This document shows positions 8,170-16,412 of a DNA stretch of 18,658 bases, in pieces. The notes beneath the pieces were generated by a model. It worked only from the letters and a program-made list of their open reading frames with translations, was not told the origin of the DNA and searched no databases. Each line of letters starts with the position of its first letter. The stretch's first letter is position 1. The position numbers and the translations under genes are program-made. Origin of the DNA: an uncultured Gammaproteobacteria bacterium (lineage in GTDB: Bacteria; Pseudomonadota; Gammaproteobacteria; Chromatiales; Chromatiaceae); assembly GCA_937926265.1 (NCBI GenBank), contig CALAZS010000293.1:1-18658 (forward strand). Direction: 5' to 3'.

Positions 8170-8898
8170 ATGAAGGCAGCCAAGCAACTCATTCCCCGTC
8201 ACGTTGCCATAATCATGGACGGCAATGGTCGATGGGCACAAAACCAGGGTAAGCCACGCCATGCCGGCCATAAAGCCGGTGTTAAATCTGTCCGGTCATC
8301 TGTTGAATATTCTGCAAAGCAGGGGGTTGAGGTCTTGACCCTGTTTGCTTTCAGTAGTGAAAACTGGCAGCGCCCGGAAACGGAAGTGCGTCTCCTGATG
8401 GAACTGTTCTTGGTAGCTTTAAAGAACGAAGTTAAGAAACTTAATAAAAATAATGTTCGATTGAAAGTTATTGGTGATATATCTGCGTTTGATAAAAAAC
8501 TTCAGGCTCAAATAGTAAAAGCCGAGCAGCAGACTGAAAACAACTCCGGCTTGATATTGCAGGTTGCAGCCAACTATGGCGGTCGTTGGGATATTACCCA
8601 GGCAGCGGTCAAGCTTGCTGAAAAAGTTAAAAAAGGTGAGCTTGAGCCGGTTTCCATAACCGAAAAGAAAATACAGGCGGAACTTTGTTTTTCTGATTTG
8701 CCGGAAGTGGATTTGTTTATTCGTACCGGCGGTGATTTGCGTGTCAGCAATTTCATATTATGGCAGGCTGCCTACGCGGAACTTTATTTTACTCAAGTGC
8801 TTTGGCCGGATTTTGATGAAACTGCCTATCAAAAGGCCCTGGATGATTATGCGGGTAGACAGCGTCGCTTTGGTAAAACAGCCGAGCAGGTGAATTAA
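8170..8898 (+). CDS. uppS: Undecaprenyl diphosphate synthase (cis-prenyltransferase)
   Basis: This 242-residue enzyme adds eight isopentenyl units in cis to farnesyl diphosphate to make the C55 carrier lipid for peptidoglycan and O-antigen. HVAIIMDGNGRWA holds the catalytic Asp17. FAFSSENWQRP (about residues 59-69) and the C-terminal RTGGDLRVSNFILWQAAYAE bind diphosphate and magnesium (Arg185, Arg191, Ser193, Glu204 correspond to E. coli Arg194, Arg200, Ser202, Glu213). The usual GGEH or GEQ segment reads GDL here: Asp189 replaces the common Glu and Leu190 aligns with E. coli His199. cdsA starts 4 nt after the stop. It opens the envelope-lipid operon. Confidence 0.97.
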   Translation: MKAAKQLIPRHVAIIMDGNGRWAQNQGKPRHAGHKAGVKSVRSSVEYSAKQGVEVLTLFAFSSENWQRPETEVRLLMELFLVALKNEVKKLNKNNVRLKVIGDISAFDKKLQAQIVKAEQQTENNSGLILQVAANYGGRWDITQAAVKLAEKVKKGELEPVSITEKKIQAELCFSDLPEVDLFIRTGGDLRVSNFILWQAAYAELYFTQVLWPDFDETAYQKALDDYAGRQRRFGKTAEQVN

Positions 8899-8902
8899 CC
8901 GG

Positions 8903-9730
8903 ATGTTAAAACAACGTGTCATTACTGCTCTTGTATTAATTCCGGTAGCACTCTGGCTGGTGCTTTTTGCTGATCACAGTGTCTTTGCCCTGGCGATGAT
9001 TCTGGTTGTTTCTTTGGCAGCGTTCGAATGGGGCATGCTCTGTGGCCTTAATAAAGCCGGGCAAATTATTTTCTCCCTGATAATGCTGGTTGGTTTATAT
9101 GCCATGTGGCAATTCATGCTGCATGTTGAAATACCTTTGATTATGTTTGGGCTGGTGTCACTGGTCTGGTTGGGTTTGACTGTTTACCTGGTTGCTAAAC
9201 GTTCTCCAATTGAATTATCTGAAGGGGTTAATTATGTCCAGTTACCGGTTGGTATTATTTTGCTTGCTGCCGCCTGGACCTCCATTGTGAATTTGCATGC
9301 TGTAGAAAATCATGGGTCTATGCTGGTCATGTTTCTGCTGGTGCTGATTTGGACAGCTGATACAGCTGCGTATTTTGCCGGCCATAAATTCGGTAAACAC
9401 AAGCTGTCGCCGGTAGTCAGTCCCGGCAAAACATGGGAAGGCGTGATCGGGGCATTTACTGCTGTTTCGATTATTGGTTTTTTCATGACTGAATATGATT
9501 TCTTTGCTGAAATAAATCCATTTCTACTGTCTTTTGTAGGCGTTGCTGTGGCCGCAGTTTCAGTTGGTGGTGATTTGTTTGAAAGTAAAATCAAACGTGA
9601 GCGCGGTGTAAAAGACAGTGGCAATTTATTGCCCGGCCATGGTGGGGTATATGACCGTATTGACAGCTTAATTGCTGCCGCACCGGTTTACCTGTTTGGC
9701 ATCCTGCTGATTACCGGGGGCGAACTGTAA
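8903..9730 (+). CDS. cdsA: Phosphatidate cytidylyltransferase (CDP-diglyceride synthase)
   Basis: This 275-residue integral membrane enzyme makes CDP-diacylglycerol from phosphatidate and CTP, the branch-point precursor of the phospholipids. About seven or eight hydrophobic segments are evident. The C-terminal family signature runs over residues 228-254: Ser228, Lys-Arg, Lys-Asp, PGHGG, then DRID. ATG 8903 follows an AGGTGA ribosome-binding site in the uppS tail. Its TAA stop shares one base with the dxr ATG (TAATG at 9728-9732), so it is translationally coupled to dxr. Confidence 0.97.
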   Translation: MLKQRVITALVLIPVALWLVLFADHSVFALAMILVVSLAAFEWGMLCGLNKAGQIIFSLIMLVGLYAMWQFMLHVEIPLIMFGLVSLVWLGLTVYLVAKRSPIELSEGVNYVQLPVGIILLAAAWTSIVNLHAVENHGSMLVMFLLVLIWTADTAAYFAGHKFGKHKLSPVVSPGKTWEGVIGAFTAVSIIGFFMTEYDFFAEINPFLLSFVGVAVAAVSVGGDLFESKIKRERGVKDSGNLLPGHGGVYDRIDSLIAAAPVYLFGILLITGGEL

Positions 9731-10914
9731 TGCAGAATATTACAGTACTGGGAGCAACCGGTTCGATAGGTCTGAATACGCTTGATATATGTCGTCAGCA
9801 TCCCGATCTTTACAAAGTTATTGCTTTAACAGCCAATCATGATGTTGAAGGCATGTTAAAACTCTGTGATGAATTCAAGCCTGATTATGCAGTCATGGCT
9901 GATGAACATGCGGGTAAAAAATTGGCCGAAAACCTGGTTAATCTCAATGATGTATCTACACAGGTAATGGTTGGTGATGAGGCACTGGTTGATGTTGCCT
10001 CTCTGGACGAAAATGATATGGTGATGGCGGCAATAGTTGGTGCGGCAGGGTTACTGCCGGCACTTGCAGCTGTTAAAAAAGGTAAAAAACTTTTACTTGC
10101 CAACAAGGAAGCATTGGTGATGTCTGGTCACCTGTTCATGGATGCCGCTAACTTACATGGTGCCCAGATACTGCCTATCGACAGTGAACACAACGCTATT
10201 TTCCAGTGTATGCCCGCTGACTATCAAAAGGGACTCGGTGAAGTTGGCGTCAGTCGTGTACTTTTGACCGCATCTGGAGGTCCATTTCTGCATACGCCTG
10301 CAGAACAACTCTCCGGTGTCACGCCTGAACAGGCGGTCAGCCACCCTAACTGGGATATGGGAAAAAAGATTTCGGTGGATTCGGCCACCATGATGAATAA
10401 AGGTCTCGAAGTGGTTGAGGCGCGCTGGTTGTTTAATGCCAGTCCTGAAAAAATTGAGGTGGTTGTTCATCCTCAAAGCGTGGTTCATTCGATGGTCGAA
10501 TATGATGACGGATCGGTTCTGGCGCAAATGGGAAACCCGGACATGCGTACACCGATTGCCCATGCAATGGCATGGCCACAGCGCATTGGCTCCGGAGTCA
10601 GCAAACTTGACCTGTTTGAGGTAGGGCGTCTGGATTTTTATAAACCGGATTATGAACGTTTCGCCTGTCTTAAACTTGCATTCGATGCGCTAAAAGAAAA
10701 GGATTCCGCTCCTGCAATTTTGAATGCAGCCAATGAGATATCGGTGATGGCCTTTTTGCAAAATCAGATCGGTTTTACCAAAATCCCTGAAATTAATGCA
10801 CTTGTTCTTAACGGTATTGCAGCTGAAGATATTGAATCGATTGATCATTTACTTGAAATCGATGAGCGTGCCAGGTTGATGGCAAACAATTTCGTCCGAC
10901 AAAGGTTGAATTAA
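9730..10914 (+). CDS. dxr: 1-deoxy-D-xylulose 5-phosphate reductoisomerase
   Basis: This 394-residue enzyme (IspC) converts DXP to 2-C-methyl-D-erythritol 4-phosphate with NADPH, the committed step of the MEP isoprenoid pathway. It feeds the isoprenoid pool used by the neighbouring uppS. The NADPH fold has LGATGSIG at residues 7-14 and ANKEALV at 124-130. Metal ligands Asp151 and Glu153 lie in LPIDSEHNAIFQ, and Glu227 in NKGLEVVEA. The flexible loop carries SHPNWDMGKKISVDSATMMN. All are intact and the length is typical. Both ends overlap neighbours by one base (TAATG), with cdsA upstream and rseP downstream. A GGGGG run upstream may serve as ribosome-binding site. Confidence 0.98.
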   Translation: MQNITVLGATGSIGLNTLDICRQHPDLYKVIALTANHDVEGMLKLCDEFKPDYAVMADEHAGKKLAENLVNLNDVSTQVMVGDEALVDVASLDENDMVMAAIVGAAGLLPALAAVKKGKKLLLANKEALVMSGHLFMDAANLHGAQILPIDSEHNAIFQCMPADYQKGLGEVGVSRVLLTASGGPFLHTPAEQLSGVTPEQAVSHPNWDMGKKISVDSATMMNKGLEVVEARWLFNASPEKIEVVVHPQSVVHSMVEYDDGSVLAQMGNPDMRTPIAHAMAWPQRIGSGVSKLDLFEVGRLDFYKPDYERFACLKLAFDALKEKDSAPAILNAANEISVMAFLQNQIGFTKIPEINALVLNGIAAEDIESIDHLLEIDERARLMANNFVRQRLN

Positions 10915-12278
10915 TGGGCTCCTTAGCATTTACATTGCTGGCTTTTGTGGTCGCCTTGGCCATCTTAATCAGTATCCACGAGTTTGGTCATTTTTGGGTG
11001 GCACGTAAACTCGGCGTAAAGGTGCTGCGTTTTTCGGTAGGATTTGGCAAACCTATCTGGAAAAAAACAGGCAAAGTTGATAGTACTGAATACGTTGTAG
11101 CTGCAATTCCGCTAGGTGGCTATGTCAAAATGCTTGATGAAAGAGAAGCGCCTGTTGATGAATCCGAAGTTCACAGGGCTTTTAATCGTCAAAGTCTCAA
11201 GGTCCGCAGTGCCATTGTGTTTGCTGGACCTTTGTTCAATTTCCTGTTTGCAATTTTTGCCTACTGGCTGGTGTTTGTTGTTGGTGATACCGGAATGAAA
11301 CCTATTGTTGGAGATGTCATAGATAATTCTCCGGCAGCAGAAGCTGGTCTTTTGACTGGTGACAGAATTACAGCTATTGGCGACAGGCAGACTGCTACCT
11401 GGGAAAATACCGTATATGCGCTACTTGCCAGTTCGATTGAATCCGACCAGGTCGCCCTGTCTGTTTCAGATGCACAGGATTATCCGCGAACTGTCCAACT
11501 GAATATGAACAAAATTGACCCGGAAAACACTGATGTCAGTCTGCTTGAGCAAATGGGGGTAAAGCCTTTCTCGCCAAAACTGCCGGCAATTATTGGTGAA
11601 GTGGTTGCTGGTGAAGCTGCGGACAAGGCTGGGTTACAAAAGGGCGATGAAATTATTTCGGTTAACCGTGAATCAGTTGACAGCTGGTCAGTCTGGGTAG
11701 ATGTGATTCGAAAGAACCCTGAAAAACCGCTTCAGGTTAGTTTCGAACGTGATTCATCAGTTCTGGAAACAACGTTAATTCCAAAAACTGTCGAACTCGG
11801 CGATGAGACAATTGGTCGTATCGGTGCTGCTGCTGAAATTCCCGAAGGTTTTCTTGAGCAGTACCAGGCCAAAATAACCTACGGTCCTGTCGTTGCTTTG
11901 AAATTGTCCGTAGAGAAAACCTGGGACTTCAGTGTGTTGACACTCAAGGTGCTGGGTAAAATATTAACCGGTGACGCTTCGGTTAATAACTTAAGTGGGC
12001 CTATTACGATTGCGCAAACTGCCGGTAAAACCGCCAGTATCGGTTTTATTTATTTTGTTAAGTTTTTGGCTATTGTCAGTATCAGTCTTGGTGTTCTGAA
12101 CCTGTTGCCTATCCCTGTTCTTGATGGAGGTCACCTGTTTTTCTTTTTACTCGAAGCGATTAAGGGTAGTCCTTTATCTGAAGGTTTTATAGAGTTTGGT
12201 CAGCGAATTGGCCTGGCTCTGTTGCTCGCGCTTATGGGGCTGGCTTTTTATGTGGATATTTCACGTTTTGCAGGTTAA
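10914..12278 (+). CDS. rseP: Site-2 intramembrane metalloprotease RseP
   Basis: This 454-residue inner-membrane zinc protease performs the second, intramembrane cut of the anti-sigma factor RseA (MucA in Pseudomonas) and so releases sigma-E under envelope stress; it also clears signal peptides. The zinc site HEFGH is at residues 22-26 within the first transmembrane segment. The third ligand is Asp404 in the LPIPVLDGGH motif. Two periplasmic PDZ domains lie between them, roughly residues 120-215 and 220-300; the second includes the GLQKGDEIISVN stretch. Hydrophobic segments lie at about residues 3-21, 100-120, near 380-400 and at the C-terminus. ATG 10914 shares a base with the dxr stop. The next gene, bamA, belongs to the same stress network. 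Confidence 0.97.
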   Translation: MGSLAFTLLAFVVALAILISIHEFGHFWVARKLGVKVLRFSVGFGKPIWKKTGKVDSTEYVVAAIPLGGYVKMLDEREAPVDESEVHRAFNRQSLKVRSAIVFAGPLFNFLFAIFAYWLVFVVGDTGMKPIVGDVIDNSPAAEAGLLTGDRITAIGDRQTATWENTVYALLASSIESDQVALSVSDAQDYPRTVQLNMNKIDPENTDVSLLEQMGVKPFSPKLPAIIGEVVAGEAADKAGLQKGDEIISVNRESVDSWSVWVDVIRKNPEKPLQVSFERDSSVLETTLIPKTVELGDETIGRIGAAAEIPEGFLEQYQAKITYGPVVALKLSVEKTWDFSVLTLKVLGKILTGDASVNNLSGPITIAQTAGKTASIGFIYFVKFLAIVSISLGVLNLLPIPVLDGGHLFFFLLEAIKGSPLSEGFIEFGQRIGLALLLALMGLAFYVDISRFAG

Positions 12279-12326
12279 TTAGTTGAAAATTTTAATATTA
12301 TGAATGCATGGTCTTTTACTTTATAA

Positions 12327-12356
12327 TTGACTGGTTGAACAAGAATAATCTAATAA
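12327..12356 (+). promoter_or_regulatory. Candidate promoter of the bamA-skp-lpx operon
   Basis: The 122-bp spacer between rseP and bamA is very AT-rich and has no clear terminator. TTGACT (12327-12332) and TAATAA (12351-12356) are 18 bp apart, a reasonable sigma-70 pair. I found no convincing sigma-E pair (GAACTT with TCTGA-type spacing), although E. coli drives this cluster partly from sigma-E promoters. Confidence 0.4.
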
Positions 12357-12400
12357 AAAACTTTAAATAAGTAACCAAACTAATTGTTTTATATATAAAT

Positions 12401-14695
12401 ATGATGCATGGAAAAGGAAAATTATTGCTTGCCGGATTTCTTTTGTTTTCCGCAATGCAACTTCATTCAGCTGAATTGGTTATCAAGGATATTCGTGTTG
12501 AAGGCCTGCAGAGAATTTCAGCTGGTACTGTTTTCAATTATCTTCCAGTCAAAATAGGCCAAACTGTCGATTCTGACGATACTGCGGATATCATTAAATC
12601 TCTTTTCAAATCAGGCTACTTTAAGGACATCAAGCTTGAGTACGAAGATGATGTACTTGTGGTTCTTGTTCAGGAAAGGCCGGCTATCTCGGAAATTGAA
12701 ATCATCGGTAACAAATCCATTGAAACCGAAGCGCTTTTAGCTGGACTTAAGGAAATTGGCCTCGCAGAAGGCAGAACTTTTAACCGTTCCGTACTCGATA
12801 AAATTGAGCAGGAACTGCGTAGACAATTTTATAGTGAAGGTAAATATGCTGTTGAGCTGACATCAACTGTGACGCCACTTGAGCGAAATCGTGTTGCTGT
12901 TCGAATCAGTATCGCTGAAGGCGAATCCGCCAAAATCAAGAATATCAATCTTGTCGGAAACAAATCTTTTGAAGAAGAAGATTTGCTTGAAGAGTTTAAA
13001 CTTGGTGAGCCGAGCTGGTGGAATCCACTTGATCAATCTGATCAGTATTCCAGGCAAAAACTGTCTGCAGATCTCGAAGCTTTACGTTCATACTATCTCA
13101 ACCGCGGTTACATCAACTTCAAAATTACTTCCACACAGGTCAGTATTTCCCCTGATAAGAAAGACATCTTTATAACTGTCAATATCGATGAAGGTGATAT
13201 TTTCAGCATCAGTGACATAAAACTGGCGGGTGATTTTGTTTTACCTAAAGAAGAGTTTTTCCCGCTAATTCACTTAACCCGCGGTACAGCTTTTTCTCGT
13301 AAAAACATCGTTGAGAGTTCAGATCGCATCAACCGTAAATTGGCTGATAACGGCTATGCTTTTGCCAACGTAAACAGTATCCCGGAAATTAACGAAGAAG
13401 AAAAAACGGTTGCAATTACCTTCTATGTAGATCCGGGTAACCGGGTCTATGTGCGTCGTGTAAATATCACTGGAAATGACAGGACCCGAGATGAAGTCTT
13501 AAGACGTGAAATGCGTCAGATGGAGACCGGCTGGTATTCCAGTGAGAATGTTAAACAGTCCCGTGAAAGATTGCAGCGTCTCGATTACTTTGAAGATGTC
13601 ACCATAGAGACACCTGCCGTACCAGGTTCTGCGGATCAGGTTGATGTTGATGTTGCGGTAAAAGAAAAATCCTCCGGTGCCTTCCTGGCGGGCCTCGGTT
13701 ATTCCCAGTCGCAGGGTATCGTTTTTAATACCAGTATTACCGAGAAAAACTTTTTTGGTACGGGCAAACAGGTGTCATTGGCATTCAATAACAGTGATGT
13801 CGATACCAGGTATCAGCTTGCCTACACGAATCCATATTACACGGTTGATGGCATCAGTCGTGGCTTTAACCTGGATTACCGTGAAGTTGATTTTGACGAG
13901 CTGGATACTGCTGACTATGCCACCAACTCTTTTACTGCAGGTGTTAACCTGGGAATTCCAACCAACGAGTTTGACCGAATTAATCTCGGTTTAGATATTA
14001 GAAATACTGAATTCAATATTGGTCCAACAGCGTCAAACGAAATACGTCAATTTATTGCTGACAATGGTGACGAATTCCTTGATTTTCCGCTGGTGGCTTC
14101 CTGGAGCCATGATTCTCGTAATACCGCCATTTTTCCCACGCGTGGTGGACGCCAGAGTATTCAGGGTGAAATTACCATTCCCGGCAGTGATTTAACCTAT
14201 TACAAACTAAGCTATAAGAACCGTCACTATTTTCCGATGTCCAAAGTATTTACTTTATCACTTAATGCTGATCTCGGTTATGGTGATACATATGGGGACT
14301 TGGATACCTTCCCGTTTTTTGAAAACTACTTCGCCGGTGGTGTCCGTACAGTCCGTGGTTATGAGACTGCGAGCCTTGGTCCCAGGGAAGCAGCTGGTGA
14401 CCAGGATCCTCTTGGTGGCAATGTGAAAATCGTAGGTAACGCAGAACTGATTTTTCCGCCACCAATTGATGGTTTCAAAGATACGGCAAGACTAGGTTTG
14501 TTTTTCGATATCGGTAATGTTTTTGATAGCAATAAATCTGATATCGAGTTCGATGAATTGCGAACATCAGTTGGTCTTTCAGCATCATGGTTGTCGCCAA
14601 TTGGTGCACTTACAGTGAGCTTTGCGCAACCGCTTAATGACAAATCTGGCGATGATATAGAAAATTTCCAATTCAACCTGGGTAATAATTTTTAA
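12401..14695 (+). CDS. bamA: Outer membrane protein assembly factor BamA
   Basis: This 764-residue Omp85-family protein is the essential core of the BAM complex, folding beta-barrel proteins into the outer membrane. A signal peptide covers residues 1-24 (MMHGKGK n-region, hydrophobic core, cleavage after HSA before ELVIKD). Five POTRA domains follow, at about residues 25-93, 94-174, 175-263, 266-345 and 348-422, then a 16-stranded barrel to the end. Loop 6 carries the diagnostic VRGY at 651-654, and the protein ends in an aromatic residue (NLGNNF) as a beta-signal. Start: two adjacent ATGs (12401 and 12404) are possible; neither has a visible Shine-Dalgarno. A TTG at 12425 would remove the positive n-region and is unlikely. 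skp starts 11 nt after the stop. Confidence 0.97.
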   Translation: MMHGKGKLLLAGFLLFSAMQLHSAELVIKDIRVEGLQRISAGTVFNYLPVKIGQTVDSDDTADIIKSLFKSGYFKDIKLEYEDDVLVVLVQERPAISEIEIIGNKSIETEALLAGLKEIGLAEGRTFNRSVLDKIEQELRRQFYSEGKYAVELTSTVTPLERNRVAVRISIAEGESAKIKNINLVGNKSFEEEDLLEEFKLGEPSWWNPLDQSDQYSRQKLSADLEALRSYYLNRGYINFKITSTQVSISPDKKDIFITVNIDEGDIFSISDIKLAGDFVLPKEEFFPLIHLTRGTAFSRKNIVESSDRINRKLADNGYAFANVNSIPEINEEEKTVAITFYVDPGNRVYVRRVNITGNDRTRDEVLRREMRQMETGWYSSENVKQSRERLQRLDYFEDVTIETPAVPGSADQVDVDVAVKEKSSGAFLAGLGYSQSQGIVFNTSITEKNFFGTGKQVSLAFNNSDVDTRYQLAYTNPYYTVDGISRGFNLDYREVDFDELDTADYATNSFTAGVNLGIPTNEFDRINLGLDIRNTEFNIGPTASNEIRQFIADNGDEFLDFPLVASWSHDSRNTAIFPTRGGRQSIQGEITIPGSDLTYYKLSYKNRHYFPMSKVFTLSLNADLGYGDTYGDLDTFPFFENYFAGGVRTVRGYETASLGPREAAGDQDPLGGNVKIVGNAELIFPPPIDGFKDTARLGLFFDIGNVFDSNKSDIEFDELRTSVGLSASWLSPIGALTVSFAQPLNDKSGDDIENFQFNLGNNF

Positions 14696-14706
14696 GGACA
14701 TACATA

Positions 14707-15213
14707 ATGAAGTTTAAAGCAACCCTCTTAACACTTTTTATACTGACATCAGTCTTTTTAGGCTCAGTAAATGCGGCTGATTTTAAAATTGGCTACGTCG
14801 ATGGTGCTGTACTGCTTGATCAGTCACCAATGACCAAGGCGCTGGTTGCAAAACTTGAAAAAGAGTTTCTGCCCCGAAAAAACAAGCTTGTAGCTCAGAA
14901 CAACCAACTTTCCAAGCTTGTTGAAAAGAAACAGAAAGATGGTGCGGTCATGAGTGAAAGTGAACTGCTCAGACTGGAAAAAGATATCCGCAAGCGTGGC
15001 CGTGAATTAACTAACGATAAAGATGCATTCAATGAAGATATAGCACTGAAACGTAACCAGGAACTGTTAAAAATTCGTAAACAGATTGCTGAACTTATTG
15101 TCGAAGTCGCAAAAGAAAATAATTATGACATCATCCTGGAAAAGCCCAGTGTTATTTATGCCAGTGATCGTGCCAACATTACCAATCTGGTTCTTAAGAA
15201 AATGAAGAAATAA
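14707..15213 (+). CDS. skp: Periplasmic chaperone Skp/OmpH
   Basis: This 168-residue periplasmic holdase carries unfolded outer-membrane proteins to the BAM complex as a jellyfish-shaped trimer. A signal peptide of about 23 residues (MKFKATLLTLFILTSVFLGS, then VNA) precedes ADFKIGYVDGAVLL. The middle is long, charged and helical (about residues 45-125, many Lys, Glu and Gln), as in the tentacle coiled coil. The C-terminal EVAKENNYDIILEKPSVIYA returns to the small beta body. Family length and the position between bamA and lpxD agree. AAGGA precedes ATG 14707 by 8 nt. Confidence 0.93.
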   Translation: MKFKATLLTLFILTSVFLGSVNAADFKIGYVDGAVLLDQSPMTKALVAKLEKEFLPRKNKLVAQNNQLSKLVEKKQKDGAVMSESELLRLEKDIRKRGRELTNDKDAFNEDIALKRNQELLKIRKQIAELIVEVAKENNYDIILEKPSVIYASDRANITNLVLKKMKK

Positions 15214-15220
15214 TTCAGAG

Positions 15221-15237
15221 TAAACCTGCCAGGTTTA
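15221..15237 (+). other. Small hairpin between skp and lpxD
   Basis: TAAACCT (15221-15227) and AGGTTTA (15231-15237) form a perfect 7-bp stem with a GCC loop, 8 nt after the skp stop. There is no T-run directly after it, so it is more likely an mRNA stabilising or processing element than a terminator. The rest of the 74-bp spacer is AT-rich and otherwise empty. Confidence 0.4.
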
Positions 15238-15287
15238 TATATGAATTGTTTTACTGAATAATTTTAAAAAATCTACAATCAGAGAAC

Positions 15288-16328
15288 ATGCCACAAAAGA
15301 TTAGCTTATCAGTTCTGGCTGAACATATAGAGGCCAGGTTGATAGGTGATGGTGATTGCATGGTTTCAGCTGTAAACACCCTATCAGCTGCGGTTGCTGG
15401 TGAGGTTAGCTTTCTCTCCAACGAGCGTTATCACAACCAGCTTTCAGAAACTTCTGCTTCAGCCGTAATTTTGCGGGAAAAGTTTGTTGAGAACTGCCAG
15501 GTGAAAAATCTCCTGGTTGTTGATAATCCCTACCTGGCTTTTGCCAGATCAGCCCAATTATTTCACCAGCCTGAAGAGGCGGTAAAAGGTATTCATGAAA
15601 CTGCTGTTATTGCAGATTCTGCGATAATTTCAGACTCTGCTTCCATTGGTCCTTCATGTGTCATTGAGGCAGGCGTGATTGTTGAAGAGGCTGTCATTAT
15701 TGAGCCCGGTTGCGTACTTGGCAGAAACTCATTCATTGGTAAAAATTCTCATCTGGCGGCTAATGTCACCATTGCTCATGAAGTAAAAGTTGGAGAACGC
15801 TGCTTTATTCAATCAGGTGCTGTTATTGGCAGTGATGGTTTTGGTTTTGCCAATGATCATGGAACCTGGGTAAAAATTCCCCAGACCGGTAAAGTTGTTG
15901 TTGGCAATGATGTTGAAATTGGAGCCAACACAACAATCGATCGGGGCGCGCTTGGTGATACGGTGATTGAAGATGGTGTGATTTTAGATAACCAGATTCA
16001 GGTTGCACATAACGTCAAAATTGGCAAAAACTCGGCTATCGCCGGTGGCACTGCTATTGCCGGGTCCACATCGATCGGGGCAGGATGTACAATCGGTGGC
16101 CTTTCAGGAATTGTCGGGCATTTAACTATCGCAGATAACGTACATATTTCTTCAATGACCGAGGTAACCAAGTCTATAAAAAAACCGGGTCATTACACCG
16201 GTAACGTACCGGCAATGCAGCATTCTGATTGGAGCAGGAATATGGTCAGATTGAGACAGCTTAATGATTTAAACGACAGAGTTAAGCACCTCGAGGAAAA
16301 ATTAAAACAATTGAATCTGGATTCATAA
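15288..16328 (+). CDS. lpxD: UDP-3-O-(3-hydroxyacyl)glucosamine N-acyltransferase
   Basis: This 346-residue enzyme performs the third step of lipid A synthesis, adding a second 3-hydroxyacyl chain from acyl-ACP to the glucosamine nitrogen. It has an N-terminal uridine-binding domain (about residues 1-100), then a left-handed parallel beta-helix of hexapeptide repeats (about 105-300) and a C-terminal helix (RNMVRLRQLNDLNDRVKHLE) that helps bind ACP. The catalytic base is His241 in QVAHNV, equivalent to E. coli His239. ATG 15288 has only a weak AGAG upstream. Glu292 aligns with E. coli Met290, the residue reported to limit acyl-chain length. The gene sits in the standard order skp-lpxD-fabZ-lpxA. 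Confidence 0.97.
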   Translation: MPQKISLSVLAEHIEARLIGDGDCMVSAVNTLSAAVAGEVSFLSNERYHNQLSETSASAVILREKFVENCQVKNLLVVDNPYLAFARSAQLFHQPEEAVKGIHETAVIADSAIISDSASIGPSCVIEAGVIVEEAVIIEPGCVLGRNSFIGKNSHLAANVTIAHEVKVGERCFIQSGAVIGSDGFGFANDHGTWVKIPQTGKVVVGNDVEIGANTTIDRGALGDTVIEDGVILDNQIQVAHNVKIGKNSAIAGGTAIAGSTSIGAGCTIGGLSGIVGHLTIADNVHISSMTEVTKSIKKPGHYTGNVPAMQHSDWSRNMVRLRQLNDLNDRVKHLEEKLKQLNLDS

Positions 16329-16412
16329 TTGCCAGTCGCATATGATTGTAATGTTTATATATGCAATACCAAGAAAACTCTTTAAATAAATAGAATAATT
16401 CCGGAGCCATCC

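Noticed and set aside
10153..10563. 136-codon open frame on the minus strand opposite dxr
   Set aside because: It lies wholly inside the conserved dxr coding region, has no ribosome-binding site or recognisable domain, and its composition is that of an antisense shadow.
12279..12400. AT-rich spacer before bamA as a replication origin or foreign DNA scar
   Set aside because: No DnaA boxes, repeats or integration traces. It is an ordinary promoter-bearing spacer in a conserved gene order.
16338..16364. Inverted repeat GCATAT / ATATGC upstream of fabZ
   Set aside because: Only 6-bp AT-rich arms with a 15-nt loop, easily due to chance in this spacer; no T-run or known operator match.
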